The notes: generated by a model from the letters alone, not told the origin. 43,828 nucleotides of DNA from an uncultured Bacteroidota bacterium (GCA_937129385.1 CAKZNC010000215.1:1-43828); one strand, 5' to 3'; counted from the stretch's first letter, positions 9,341-18,018 are shown. Made by a program: numbers and translations.

Positions 9341-10195
9341 TCAGTTGGCCCTGGACAGTTTCTTCAGGTCATTTTCCAGGAACGCATCCGGCTTTTTCCC
9401 TTTCACCTTGTGGTAGTCGAAATAATAGAAATTTGAATCGCCGGCACCAACCAGGATCTTGTATACACGGGCGTTGAGTTTTTTGCCTTCAGGGCCGACC
9501 TTATGCAGAAATACCACATTCTCATCCTGGTTCATGATCGCCTCCTTGATCTCCTCGCGCGTCACAAGCTTGAATTCGTAAGGATAGATCGCCCTGATCC
9601 TGGCCTCTGTACTGATCTCCTTTTCAAGCTCATCCTCGAGTAGGTAGAGTGTTTTATCGTGGATGGCCGTCATATTATCGTTGTATTCCCTGAATACATT
9701 CTGGGAGATCATTTCCGGATTTTTGGTGATCATCTCCACATGCTTCTGCATAAAATGAACGAGTGTGCCCAGCTTATAGGTATAGTTGTCCTGCTCCACG
9801 CCAAAATAGCAAAGCGGAATATTCACGATATCCTTCATCTCGTCCATGGAGGGATAATCACCACCCAGGGACAGACACAGGAAGGTGTAGCGGGTATTGG
9901 ATTTGTCCTTTTCAAATGAGACCGTTGCAGGATAAAGAAATGAAGCTTTGGAATCCGTGGTCCTTGCTTCAAATTCATCGAATTCTAGGAACTCATATTC
10001 AGTAATCTTCCAGTATTTCTTCACCGCATCGGTAATCTCGAAATTGTAGTCCGACATCGGGTTGTCTTCCAGCACGATGTATGTTTTTGTAGTTTTAAAT
10101 ACATCCAGATCCTCTTCCGTTGGAAGGTATTCTCTCTGTGCAGTAAGGTTTGCGAGGGGTATGATGACCAGCAACAGTGCAATAATTTTTTTCAT
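9341..10195 (-). CDS. hypothetical exported protein
   Basis: A 284-residue protein I do not recognise. I chose the start at MKKIIALLL because it opens a signal peptide cleaved near LTAQ|REYL (residue 20). The longer frame to 10318 would overlap the upstream gene and add a non-signal leader. The mature part is mixed alpha/beta with an acidic beginning (LPTEEDLDVF) and a charged helical stretch in the second half (LLEDELEKEISTEARI). There is no lipobox, TM segment, catalytic signature or sorting domain. It lies 22 bp behind another unrecognised exported protein, so the two are probably co-transcribed and act together in the periplasm. Confidence 0.72.
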   Translation of the reverse strand: MKKIIALLLVIIPLANLTAQREYLPTEEDLDVFKTTKTYIVLEDNPMSDYNFEITDAVKKYWKITEYEFLEFDEFEARTTDSKASFLYPATVSFEKDKSNTRYTFLCLSLGGDYPSMDEMKDIVNIPLCYFGVEQDNYTYKLGTLVHFMQKHVEMITKNPEMISQNVFREYNDNMTAIHDKTLYLLEDELEKEISTEARIRAIYPYEFKLVTREEIKEAIMNQDENVVFLHKVGPEGKKLNARVYKILVGAGDSNFYYFDYHKVKGKKPDAFLENDLKKLSRAN

Positions 10196-10217
10196 GGGAT
10201 TGGTTTTAATGTGTATG

Positions 10218-10937
10218 CTATTCCGGGAAATAGAGTGGATTGCGTTCATTGAATTTCCGAATATAGACAAATTTATACTGTTTTTTCTTTTTCCGCCGGA
10301 GCTCAATGTATTCATCATATAGTTTCGGGTCCTTCATGAGCATGATCTCCACTGAGTTTACATCGAACTCCATCAGCTTCCCTGTCTCAAAATCGATCAG
10401 GTACTGCCGCACCTCCGTAGAGGAGTAGGATGAGGGCGACCTGTAATAACGACTTGAGTAGTAGTCATAGTAGGGATCGTAGTAGCCCGAGTTGTAGGTG
10501 GTGAGGGTGGCAACAAAATGACTGATCGAACCTACAAAGCTGATCCGGTGGAATTTTGATCCCAGGTTGATATAGAGTACCCCGTTCCGACCGTACCCCC
10601 AGATATTTGCAGTCCGCAATTCCTGCATCACGCCATTGTCATCATAATAGACGATCCGCTTCTGCTCAGTGACCTCTTCATAGAAATCCCGTGAGAAGAG
10701 GTCAGCCTCCGTTACAAGCCTTGTCTTTGGAATGGGCTCATTCCTCTTCACTGTCATGAAATTGGGATAGATCCCGTCCCTGAACTCAAATTCAGGTGTG
10801 TATTCCACAAATCCTTCCGGTGCTTTCCTTCTGCCGTTATCATCTCCGTCTCCGGGAGTGTCCTGGGCTGTCACATTTAGTGAAATAAGCAAAAGTACCA
10901 GCGGAAGCAGGCATATGCACAGTTTCTTCCTATTCAT
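10218..10937 (-). CDS. hypothetical exported protein with Tyr/Ser-rich segment
   Basis: A 239-residue protein of unknown function. The N-terminus MNRKKLCIC followed by a Leu-rich core ends at NVTAQ|DTPG, a signal peptide of about 25 residues; the Cys residues are not placed as a lipobox. The middle contains a Tyr/Ser-rich low-complexity run (about 151-172: YYDPYYDYYSSRYYR). The C-terminus is strongly basic (ELRRKKKKQYKF). It is the first gene of a two-gene unit with the hypothetical exported gene downstream. The near-box ATACTTTG about 40 bp upstream is one base short of TAnnTTTG. I could not assign a domain. Confidence 0.7.
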   Translation of the reverse strand: MNRKKLCICLLPLVLLLISLNVTAQDTPGDGDDNGRRKAPEGFVEYTPEFEFRDGIYPNFMTVKRNEPIPKTRLVTEADLFSRDFYEEVTEQKRIVYYDDNGVMQELRTANIWGYGRNGVLYINLGSKFHRISFVGSISHFVATLTTYNSGYYDPYYDYYSSRYYRSPSSYSSTEVRQYLIDFETGKLMEFDVNSVEIMLMKDPKLYDEYIELRRKKKKQYKFVYIRKFNERNPLYFPE

Positions 10938-11058
10938 AATTCAGTAAATGTATCAAACTCCTTCCTTTTATAAAACACAAAGTATTTAAAATTGGTCTGT
11001 CAGACCCGTATTTTTTATTCAGGAATGCTCATTTTTCATGATTATTCCATTTATGTCT

Positions 11059-11066
11059 TATCTTTG
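11059..11066 (+). promoter_or_regulatory. predicted -7 promoter box for hybrid kinase gene
   Basis: TATCTTTG matches TAnnTTTG and lies 27 bp before the ATG at 11094. It falls inside the longer possible reading frame (from 10992), which supports the downstream start. No convincing -33 TTG is visible. Confidence 0.5.
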
Positions 11067-11093
11067 AATCGAGCAATCGTCCATGGAACCAAC

Positions 11094-12779
11094 ATGAATT
11101 TACTGAAATTAATATTCAATTACGGAATCGGGGAAGACACAGGGATCAGGAAAGCGGAGAAGATTAAAAGCACCAACATGTACAACCTGGTGGCTTCGGT
11201 CCTGTTCTTTATCGCCGGGGTGGTCGGACTGGCATTTTCCATACCGGAAGTTGCCCTGATAAATTTCTCAGCACTTCTGCTATTTTCTGTCACCTACCTG
11301 ATCTTCCCACCACATAAAATGACCGAGACGGTGGGGTTTGTGGGTCTGCTGATCCTGAGCCTGGCAGTTTTACTGTGCTATTTTATGGCTGAAGAGGTAT
11401 CCAGGTCGGTTTTGATCTTCGCTATGCTTTTTCCTATTGCCTCCATCTCGGTAATGCCCGGCAAAGGCATCTGGATCGCGGTAGGGTTACTGATCTTGAT
11501 GATCCTCGGCAATATTTTTCCTTTGACCCCTGAATTCCAACCCATGGACCTGCTTAGCCTTACCCTCTTTGCAGTCGCCTATCTCCTGATGATTGCCACA
11601 TCAGCGATCATTCAGAATTACCAGGAACAGAATATTCTTGCGCAGCAGCAGAAGGTGGAGTATTATGAACAGGAGATCAATCAGCGTGATGAGTTCATCG
11701 CCAGGCTGTCACACAAGCTGCGTACCTCCCTGAGCAATATCACCCTGATCAACAACCTGGTTCATGATGCAAGAATGAGCAGTGCCCAGATCGAACTGCT
11801 TGAGACGCTTAAAAACTCTACCCATGATCTGATCAATGACGTCAATGATCTCGTAGAGATTGCGACTCCGTCCATCATTGATCACAAGCAAAGTATCCTG
11901 AGTTTCAACCTGGAGGAAGCCATCAGGGGGATCACAGAGATCCTCTCTTCCGATGCACTTCTCGAAGTGCAGTTCAGTACAGTGATCGATCCGGTGCCCG
12001 AGTACAACATCATCGGGGATCCCAGCCTGTTACGATCTGTAATGATCAATCTCGTGAAGGGGATCGCTGAATTCGGACTGAAGGATGATCAGATAGCTGT
12101 ATCTGTCTCCAGTGATTACGAAACGCAACATATGTACGGACTTAAATTCATGTTGCATTTTGAAGTTGAGCGTACCAGGGAATTTGAGCAGGCCGTTACT
12201 GCTTCAGCAAAAGGTACAGAACAACAGCCGGGGATGTTTACCATCACCAACCGACTGCTTCAACTGACAGGGGCGAAGGTGGAATTGCAGAGCGGTAAGT
12301 CAAAACAGATGATCTTCTTTTACCAGGACTTCCCCAAGGACCTCACCAGGAAGGCCGTGAAAGAACCGGGCGAACAGAAACCGGTGGTCAGGGAAACCAG
12401 GAAGCAGCTCAAGGACATGAATATTCTGCTTGTGGAAGACAATGCCATCAACCAGAAGATCGTCCTGCTGAGTCTGAATAAAACCGTAAAGAACATCGAC
12501 GTGGCGAACAACGGGAAAGAGGCCCTGGACATGTTCGGAACAAAGAAATATGATCTGATCCTCATGGATATCCAGATGCCGGTCATGGATGGCATCACTG
12601 CAACAAAGAAGGTACGGGAGATCGAGACCACATCCGAGGACAGGGTGCCGATCATAGCGATCACCGCCAATGCACTTGCGGGAGACCGGGACCATTGCCT
12701 GGCAGCGGGAGCAGATGATTACCTCAGCAAACCTTTCCAGGTCGAGGAGCTCGTTGAGCGGATCGAATCGTTGATCTGA
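11094..12779 (+). CDS. membrane hybrid histidine kinase/response regulator with degenerate ATPase domain
   Basis: A 561-residue protein from the chosen start (MNLLKLIFNYG); the frame extends to 10992 but the extra 34 residues look non-coding. Five to six TM helices fill residues 30-175, followed by a coiled-coil linker (175-200). A HisKA-type H-box LSHKLRTSL has the phosphoacceptor His207. The ATPase region (about 270-410) is poor: the N-box reads NLVKGIAEFG (319-328) without the second Asn, and no DxGxG or GxGLGL motif is found. The C-terminal receiver (442-561) is intact: E448/D449, phospho-acceptor D492 in LMDIQMPVMDG, and K546 in LSKPF. No DNA-binding output is present. It converges with the propeller/SpoIIE gene 17 bp away. 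It may act as a phosphate acceptor, phosphatase or scaffold rather than an active kinase. Confidence 0.82.
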   Translation: MNLLKLIFNYGIGEDTGIRKAEKIKSTNMYNLVASVLFFIAGVVGLAFSIPEVALINFSALLLFSVTYLIFPPHKMTETVGFVGLLILSLAVLLCYFMAEEVSRSVLIFAMLFPIASISVMPGKGIWIAVGLLILMILGNIFPLTPEFQPMDLLSLTLFAVAYLLMIATSAIIQNYQEQNILAQQQKVEYYEQEINQRDEFIARLSHKLRTSLSNITLINNLVHDARMSSAQIELLETLKNSTHDLINDVNDLVEIATPSIIDHKQSILSFNLEEAIRGITEILSSDALLEVQFSTVIDPVPEYNIIGDPSLLRSVMINLVKGIAEFGLKDDQIAVSVSSDYETQHMYGLKFMLHFEVERTREFEQAVTASAKGTEQQPGMFTITNRLLQLTGAKVELQSGKSKQMIFFYQDFPKDLTRKAVKEPGEQKPVVRETRKQLKDMNILLVEDNAINQKIVLLSLNKTVKNIDVANNGKEALDMFGTKKYDLILMDIQMPVMDGITATKKVREIETTSEDRVPIIAITANALAGDRDHCLAAGADDYLSKPFQVEELVERIESLI

Positions 12780-12796
12780 AAAAGTTTTACAGACTC

Positions 12797-15700
12797 CTAA
12801 ATGAATGGTTTTACGCCCATGACCAGGATGTCATCCACCTGCTCAAAATCCCCTTTCCAGTCATTGATACTGTTCTCGAGGATATTTTTTTGCAGATCTA
12901 CTGGGTGCCTGTAGATCGAGAGCAGCAAGTGTCGGAAACGGCGGTATTTGAACTTCCTGCCTTCCGGCCCACCAAACTGATCGGCATAACCATCTGAAAA
13001 CATATAGAGGATATCCTCCTTTTCCAACTGGAACTCATGGTTTGTAAATGTCGATCGTCCGTAACCGAGATCAGGCCCCAGCAGGTGTTTGTCCCCTTTG
13101 ATCTCAATGATCTCACCATTCCTGATGATATAGATCGGATTAAAGGCCCCGGCAAATTGCAGTTTATTGGTATGCGTGTCTATCGTACAGAATGCGAGAT
13201 CCATGCCATCTCGCATATTCAGGTCATCCAGGTTGTCAAAGATAAGGTCAAAATTCCTGTTGATCTCGTTCAACACCTGGGAAGGCTTGGTGACTCCCTG
13301 CGTGTCGATGATCTGTCTGAAAAACTCGAGGCCGATCAGAGACATGAAAGCCCCGGGAACACCATGGCCGGTGCAGTCGACAGCAGCAAGGAACACCTTG
13401 TTGCTTTTCTTTCGTGCCCAGTAGAAATCTCCGCTGACGATATCTTTCGGTTTCTGAAAAATGAAAGATTCGGGAAACATTTTCTTGATCTCCAGTTCGC
13501 TGGTGAACATGGCATACTGGATACGCTGTGCGTATTTAAGGCTGTCCTCTATGTTTTTGTTCCTGCTGCTGAGCAGGTTCTTCTGTCTGAGCACCTCTTT
13601 GGCGGCAATCTCTTTTTCCCTGAGAGCGCGGTTGCTTTTCTTGAGGGTCTTGGTACGGTATTCAAAGAGAAAATAGACCAGGAGGAGCAGCGGCAGGAAC
13701 ATCATAAATACAAAAATATTGCGACGGTATATGGGTGCGATCACCTGCAGTTCAATGGTACCCGGTTGGATACTCAACTGCCTGTCGTTATCGGATCCCA
13801 CAACTTCGAAAGTATAATTGCCATGGTTCAGTCCGGACAGGATCAGGCTGTTGTCACTCCCGATGTCGTGCCAACGACCAGGTCCGTTTGCATCTGATAG
13901 TCTGTAACTGAACCTTTTATAGTCCGGCGCATTGAAATCGAGCAATGAGAAGAAGAGCTGGATCGACTCGTCATCCCGGATGGTAAGTTTATCGGGGACA
14001 AAAGGATTGTAATAAGCCCCTTCGTTACTGAAATACCGCATTCCCGTGATCCGTGTGGGTGGAATACTGACTGTTCGTGTTACAGAGTCAGGGACAAAAT
14101 AATTCACTCCCGAGATCCCTCCGAAATACATGGTCCCTTTTTCGGAAAAAAAGGATGCATTGATGTTAAACTCCATGCATGAGAGTCCGTGTTGGATTCC
14201 ATAGTTCATCACCTCCATGGAGACGGGATCAAGGCTGATGATTCCCTGGTTCGTCCCGAGCCAGAGTCTGCCTTCATCATCCTCTTCGATGGAATAGATA
14301 TAATCGTTTGCAAATCCAAGGTGTACCGAATAGCCGCTGAAGGTCCCGGATTGTCCGTTCAGACGATACAACCCCGACGGGGAGCCGAGCCACAGCCAGC
14401 CCCTTGAATCCAGCTTCATGGTCAGCACTTTATCTTTCATGCCTTTGTCAATCCCGACCTGATAAAATTTACTTTCTCCCGTTGACAGATCATGCCAGAT
14501 CAGTCCGGATGAAGTACCAAGCCACAGGATCCCATCATTGTATTCCACAGCGGTCACTTCATCGAGCGGGATCTGTCCCGTATCTGACAGGAGATGACGC
14601 ACGTCACGGAACCTGTGGCTACTTTCGTTGATGTAATAATACCCGTTCCTGTGGGTAATGATGACAGCATTGGAATCAATGACAGCCATGTCGTATATGC
14701 GTGACCCACTCAATGTGGAAATACCCGGAATATCCAGTTGCTCCTCCACCTTTGAAAAGGTTTCGCTGGCGGGATCAAAGAGATAGGCATTTTGTGACAT
14801 GACCCAGATCCTGCCCTTCAGGTCCTTTTTTATGACGTTGACGCCACTTTCGCCAAACTTTGTTCCGGGATCATTCCTGGTAAAGAATTTTTTTGTACCC
14901 GTGGCCTGGTCGATCACCTGCAGTCCGCCCCCCCATGATCCCAGGTAAACCTTGTCCTCATCGGCATAGACACTGGAGATCATCTCCATGTCGAGGCTCA
15001 CCGGTTCCGATCCTGCATTGAAATAGGAGAACCGGTAGGGATGAAGATCGATCTTGCAGACCCCTCCGTAGGTACCGATCCAGAGGTTCATGGATCCGTC
15101 GAGTACAATATCCCGGACCGAAGGGATCTCCGGCGTACCATTCAGCATAACATATGGCGATGCAACGACTTCGCCTGATCTTTTATCGAACAGCATTGTA
15201 CTGTTCCGTGTTGCAACGACGATCTGCTGGCCGGGAAGCTGTGCGATTGCCCGGACCGGTCTTCCGCTGATGACCTGCTCGCAATCTGCCGGCACCCCAT
15301 TGCCTGGTTCCCAGGTACACTTTGACAGGCCAATTGTGGATCCAAGCCAGAGTTCGCCCTCCCGGTCGAGAAAAATATCATAGATGAAAGAGGTTTTCAG
15401 GGGCGTGGCCTGTACCCGTCCGGTTTGCTCATCGAGGTAGCGCAAGCCTGTCGATGTACCGATCAAAAGCACATCGTGCCGTCTGTCGTAGAAGAGCTTG
15501 CTCCGCTCGCTGATGCCCGCCTCCTCGCCATTGCCGGAAAGATGGTATTCACGGACCCGGCCCGTATAGATATTGTATCCAAGTATGGTCTCATTCATGA
15601 GGCACCAGAGGATGCCATCACGTCCAAAAGTGATGTCGTAAGTCTCGTTGACATTGATGCTCAGGGAAACCGGGTAGAATGAAAGGTTGTAAAAAAGGTT

Positions 15701-16045
15701 GGCTGTAAGGTCGAACTTGCTTACCCCTTTGTCAGTTGCGATCCACATGTTTCCTTCCGCATCTTCTGTAATGGCATGAATGAGTCCGGATGCAATGCTA
15801 AGGGAATCATAGATGCCGTGCCTGAAAACGACATATTCATAGCCATCAAACCTGTTCAGGCCATCATCCGTACCAAACCAGATAAATCCGCGTGAATCCT
15901 GGAAAATTGTATTGACCTTGTTATTGGAAAGTCCGCTTATAGAGTTGATCAGCATGGCATCCACGCGTTTCCCGGCAGAAAGTTCTGCCTGCAAACTGGT
16001 GATGATGAATAGCAAAACCAGCGTATACCACCTTGCAGATCCCAA
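12797..16045 (-). CDS. two-component-regulator propeller / Y_Y_Y / SpoIIE-type PP2C phosphatase
   Basis: A 1082-residue sensor-effector protein. After a signal anchor (about 1-25), residues 30-650 hold repeated Reg_prop blades of the form D..G.lWlGT..GL.r, forming probably two seven-bladed propellers. A Y_Y_Y domain follows (about 690-770, FSYRL, YTFEVVG), then one TM helix (776-795) and a coiled coil (797-845). The cytosolic C-terminus (about 860-1080) is a SpoIIE-like PP2C phosphatase with SGDFYWA, DCTGHGVPGAFMS (D890), DGMDLAFCTID, FSDGYADQ (D1018) and VDDILVMG (D1071/D1072), so metal-binding aspartates are kept. The family dephosphorylates Ser/Thr on anti-sigma-factor antagonists. The periplasmic propellers presumably sense a ligand, often a polysaccharide. 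No HisKA or HTCS DNA-binding domain is present, and no partner-switch genes are adjacent. Confidence 0.9.
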   Translation of the reverse strand: MGSARWYTLVLLFIITSLQAELSAGKRVDAMLINSISGLSNNKVNTIFQDSRGFIWFGTDDGLNRFDGYEYVVFRHGIYDSLSIASGLIHAITEDAEGNMWIATDKGVSKFDLTANLFYNLSFYPVSLSINVNETYDITFGRDGILWCLMNETILGYNIYTGRVREYHLSGNGEEAGISERSKLFYDRRHDVLLIGTSTGLRYLDEQTGRVQATPLKTSFIYDIFLDREGELWLGSTIGLSKCTWEPGNGVPADCEQVISGRPVRAIAQLPGQQIVVATRNSTMLFDKRSGEVVASPYVMLNGTPEIPSVRDIVLDGSMNLWIGTYGGVCKIDLHPYRFSYFNAGSEPVSLDMEMISSVYADEDKVYLGSWGGGLQVIDQATGTKKFFTRNDPGTKFGESGVNVIKKDLKGRIWVMSQNAYLFDPASETFSKVEEQLDIPGISTLSGSRIYDMAVIDSNAVIITHRNGYYYINESSHRFRDVRHLLSDTGQIPLDEVTAVEYNDGILWLGTSSGLIWHDLSTGESKFYQVGIDKGMKDKVLTMKLDSRGWLWLGSPSGLYRLNGQSGTFSGYSVHLGFANDYIYSIEEDDEGRLWLGTNQGIISLDPVSMEVMNYGIQHGLSCMEFNINASFFSEKGTMYFGGISGVNYFVPDSVTRTVSIPPTRITGMRYFSNEGAYYNPFVPDKLTIRDDESIQLFFSLLDFNAPDYKRFSYRLSDANGPGRWHDIGSDNSLILSGLNHGNYTFEVVGSDNDRQLSIQPGTIELQVIAPIYRRNIFVFMMFLPLLLLVYFLFEYRTKTLKKSNRALREKEIAAKEVLRQKNLLSSRNKNIEDSLKYAQRIQYAMFTSELEIKKMFPESFIFQKPKDIVSGDFYWARKKSNKVFLAAVDCTGHGVPGAFMSLIGLEFFRQIIDTQGVTKPSQVLNEINRNFDLIFDNLDDLNMRDGMDLAFCTIDTHTNKLQFAGAFNPIYIIRNGEIIEIKGDKHLLGPDLGYGRSTFTNHEFQLEKEDILYMFSDGYADQFGGPEGRKFKYRRFRHLLLSIYRHPVDLQKNILENSINDWKGDFEQVDDILVMGVKPFI

Positions 16046-16083
16046 GCAATTATCGATTTAAATAAAAAGTCAGTTTAATATGA

Positions 16084-16091
16084 CAAATATA
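16084..16091 (-). promoter_or_regulatory. predicted -7 promoter box for propeller/SpoIIE gene
   Basis: TATATTTG on the minus strand matches TAnnTTTG and lies 38 bp before the ATG at 16045, in AT-rich sequence. No TTG -33 element is seen at the expected spacing. The rest of the 260-bp gap to gltA holds one imperfect stem (ACCAGGCCA with TGACCTGGT, 16180-16213) and no gene that I can support. Confidence 0.45.
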
Positions 16092-16305
16092 ACTTTTATG
16101 GTGCTTAATTGCTTCTTTTAGGTGATTAAAAAAGAATATTAACACTTTGGGAGCTGGAGAAGGTGGGGGGATCAGACGACCAGGCCAGCGGAATGGGTCC
16201 ACTGACCTGGTGTTTAAAATGGTTCTTTGGTCTTTGCAGGACTTGTCCCTGCTGACGCGGTGCTGTTTCCAGGCAACCGGCATCTGTCGGGATGTATTCC
16301 GGTAC

Positions 16306-17619
16306 CTATTTCATTTTGGCCTTCATGGCCAGTTTTTCCAGCATCTCGGTACTCACCGATTTTGGTCTTTCAAGGGGATAGCCAAGGGCGCGGTCCCAGA
16401 TGATATTGGCAGCGATACCGATGGATCGTCCGATGCCGAAGAGGACGGTATAGAAGTCATATTCGGTGACACCGTAATGCCATTGGATTACTCCTGACTG
16501 AGCGTCGACGTTTGGCCACGGGTTTTTCGCCTTTCCATGTTCCTTGAGGATATCGGGCACAACTTTATAGAGCATGTCGGTGTACTTAAAGAGGATATCA
16601 TCCTGGAGGTGTTTCTTGCTGAAGTCGCGTTGCAGCTTGTACCTCGGGTCGGTTTTCCTGAGTACGGCATGACCATATCCCGGGATCACCTGTCCGGAAT
16701 TCAGTGTATCCCAGACGAACTGTTTGATCTCCGCTTCGGTGGGCACCTTTCCGTCCATCCTGTGGACCAGGTCCTGCAGCCACCTGAGCACCTCCTGGTT
16801 TGCCAGTCCGTGCAGTGGTCCGGCCAGCCCGTTGATCATTGCAGAGATAGAAAGATAGATATCTGAAAGTGAGCTTGCCACGAGATGACCGGTATGTGCG
16901 CTTACATTTCCGCTTTCATGGTCGGCATGGATGATAAAGTGCATCCTGGCCACATCGTCATAAGGCTTGGGGATTCCCATCATGTGGGCAAAATTCCCTC
17001 CCATATCCATGTTTGGATTGGATTGTATCCTGTTCCCGTCGCGGTATAACTTGGCATAGATATAGGATGCGATCTCCGGCAGCTTGGCCAGCAGGTTCAG
17101 GCTGTCTTCATACATGGGGTCCCAGTAGTCGTTTTTACTGATCCCGGCGTGGTATTTTTTCGCAAAGAAGGACTCCCTGTGCATGGTCAGGATCGCCGTT
17201 GAGAATATGGCCATGGGGTGTGAAGCTGAAGGGAATGCATCGATGACTTCGTACACATATCTTGGAAGGATCCTTCGCTTGTTAAATTCATCGGCAACAT
17301 CTGCCACCTCTTTATCTGAGGGTACCTCACCCGTGAGCAACAGGTATAGTGCACCCTCAACGTAGGGCATTTCAGCGCCTTCGGGCTTGGGAAGTTTTTC
17401 AAAGACTTCGGGAAGTGTGTACCCGCGATAGCGAATACCTTCCTGCGGGTCGAGGTAGGAAATATCCGTTACAAGACTTTTCAAACCCCGCATTCCACCG
17501 ATTGCTTGTCCGATGGTCACTTCGTCGATGACCACATCACTGTGTTCCTTGATGAGCTTGGCTGTTCGGGGTCTCCAGAGATCAATTTTGTCTTTTAATT
17601 TTTGTTTAAGGTTTGACAT
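16306..17619 (-). CDS. gltA: citrate synthase, mitochondrial-like type
   Basis: A 437-residue citrate synthase that condenses acetyl-CoA and oxaloacetate into citrate, the entry to the TCA cycle. The start is MSNLKQKLKD; the open frame extends 53 codons further but that part is AT-rich leader and repeat sequence. Catalytic residues are His270 (GPLHGLANQEVL), His317 (PGYGHAVLRKTDPRY) and Asp372 (NPWPNVDAQSG). These blocks and HADHESGNVSAHTGHL and LERPKSVSTE closely follow animal and Geobacter citrate synthases rather than the hexameric GltA of E. coli or the short Gram-positive type. It lies 464 bp downstream of eno on the same strand. A short palindrome sits just upstream. Confidence 0.94.
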   Translation of the reverse strand: MSNLKQKLKDKIDLWRPRTAKLIKEHSDVVIDEVTIGQAIGGMRGLKSLVTDISYLDPQEGIRYRGYTLPEVFEKLPKPEGAEMPYVEGALYLLLTGEVPSDKEVADVADEFNKRRILPRYVYEVIDAFPSASHPMAIFSTAILTMHRESFFAKKYHAGISKNDYWDPMYEDSLNLLAKLPEIASYIYAKLYRDGNRIQSNPNMDMGGNFAHMMGIPKPYDDVARMHFIIHADHESGNVSAHTGHLVASSLSDIYLSISAMINGLAGPLHGLANQEVLRWLQDLVHRMDGKVPTEAEIKQFVWDTLNSGQVIPGYGHAVLRKTDPRYKLQRDFSKKHLQDDILFKYTDMLYKVVPDILKEHGKAKNPWPNVDAQSGVIQWHYGVTEYDFYTVLFGIGRSIGIAANIIWDRALGYPLERPKSVSTEMLEKLAMKAKMK

Positions 17620-17644
17620 ATTGTTACAGATTTGAATTTTAAAT

Positions 17645-17658
17645 GTAAAGTGCTTTAC
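17645..17658. promoter_or_regulatory. palindrome GTAAAG-TG-CTTTAC upstream of gltA
   Basis: A perfect 6-bp inverted repeat with a 2-bp spacer, centred about 32 bp before the gltA ATG and placed where a regulator could overlap the promoter. No canonical TAnnTTTG box is present in the gltA leader. It may be an operator or a chance palindrome. Confidence 0.3.
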
Positions 17659-17709
17659 AATATAACATATATATGGATATCTATCAATATTTAGATGTAT
17701 AAAATAGGG

Positions 17710-18018
17710 GAGAGAGGAGAGAGGAGAGTTAAGAGGGGGGGTGCACTTCGGCAGGCTCAGTGCACCATGGCTTCGCATATGCTTAAAGCCTCAATGCTCT
17801 CCGGACTTTTTTGCGCTCGATTGGCTTTTGACTTCTGAGCGATCTGCGGAATGAATTCCGCAGCTATATATTTGCGATCCCCGGCAAGTCTCCTGACTCT
17901 CGACCACCTCTTGATCCCGATACAACTCCTGTCGTCGGCTATCGGACCAGTCTCCCTTCGGTCGCCTGGCTCTCCTCTCGATCCTCGGCTCCCTCTTAAC
18001 TCTCCTCTCTCCTCTCTC
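17710..18018. mobile_element. element with perfect 28-bp terminal inverted repeats made of heptamers
   Basis: The left arm (17710-17737) contains AGAGAGG, AGAGAGG, AGAGTTA, AGAGGGG. The right arm (17991-18018) is its exact reverse complement, built from CTCTTAA then CTCTCCT units. They enclose 253 bp with two further perfect palindromes and no open frame of note. The right-hand tract continues with another CTCTCCT and CTCTTAA to 18027. This resembles a non-autonomous MITE-like element, but no transposase or target-site duplication is evident, so it may be an inverted repeat array only. Confidence 0.45.

Noticed and set aside
10196-10318. N-terminal extension of the hypothetical exported protein
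   Set aside because: It would overlap the upstream gene by about 100 bp and hide a clear signal peptide.
10992-11093. N-terminal extension of the hybrid kinase
   Set aside because: The segment contains a promoter box and lacks the coding character of the rest; the TM domain starts sensibly from the downstream ATG.
16180-16213. Stem ACCAGGCCA/TGACCTGGT as a gltA terminator
   Set aside because: It is over 90 bp past the gltA stop and is not followed by a T-run on the minus strand.
16050-16283. 77-codon minus-strand frame between gltA and the propeller gene
   Set aside because: No conserved features, covers the promoter box of the propeller gene, and has unusual composition.
17620-17778. 53-codon N-terminal extension of citrate synthase
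   Set aside because: It consists of AT-rich leader and heptamer repeat sequence and is not like any citrate synthase N-terminus.
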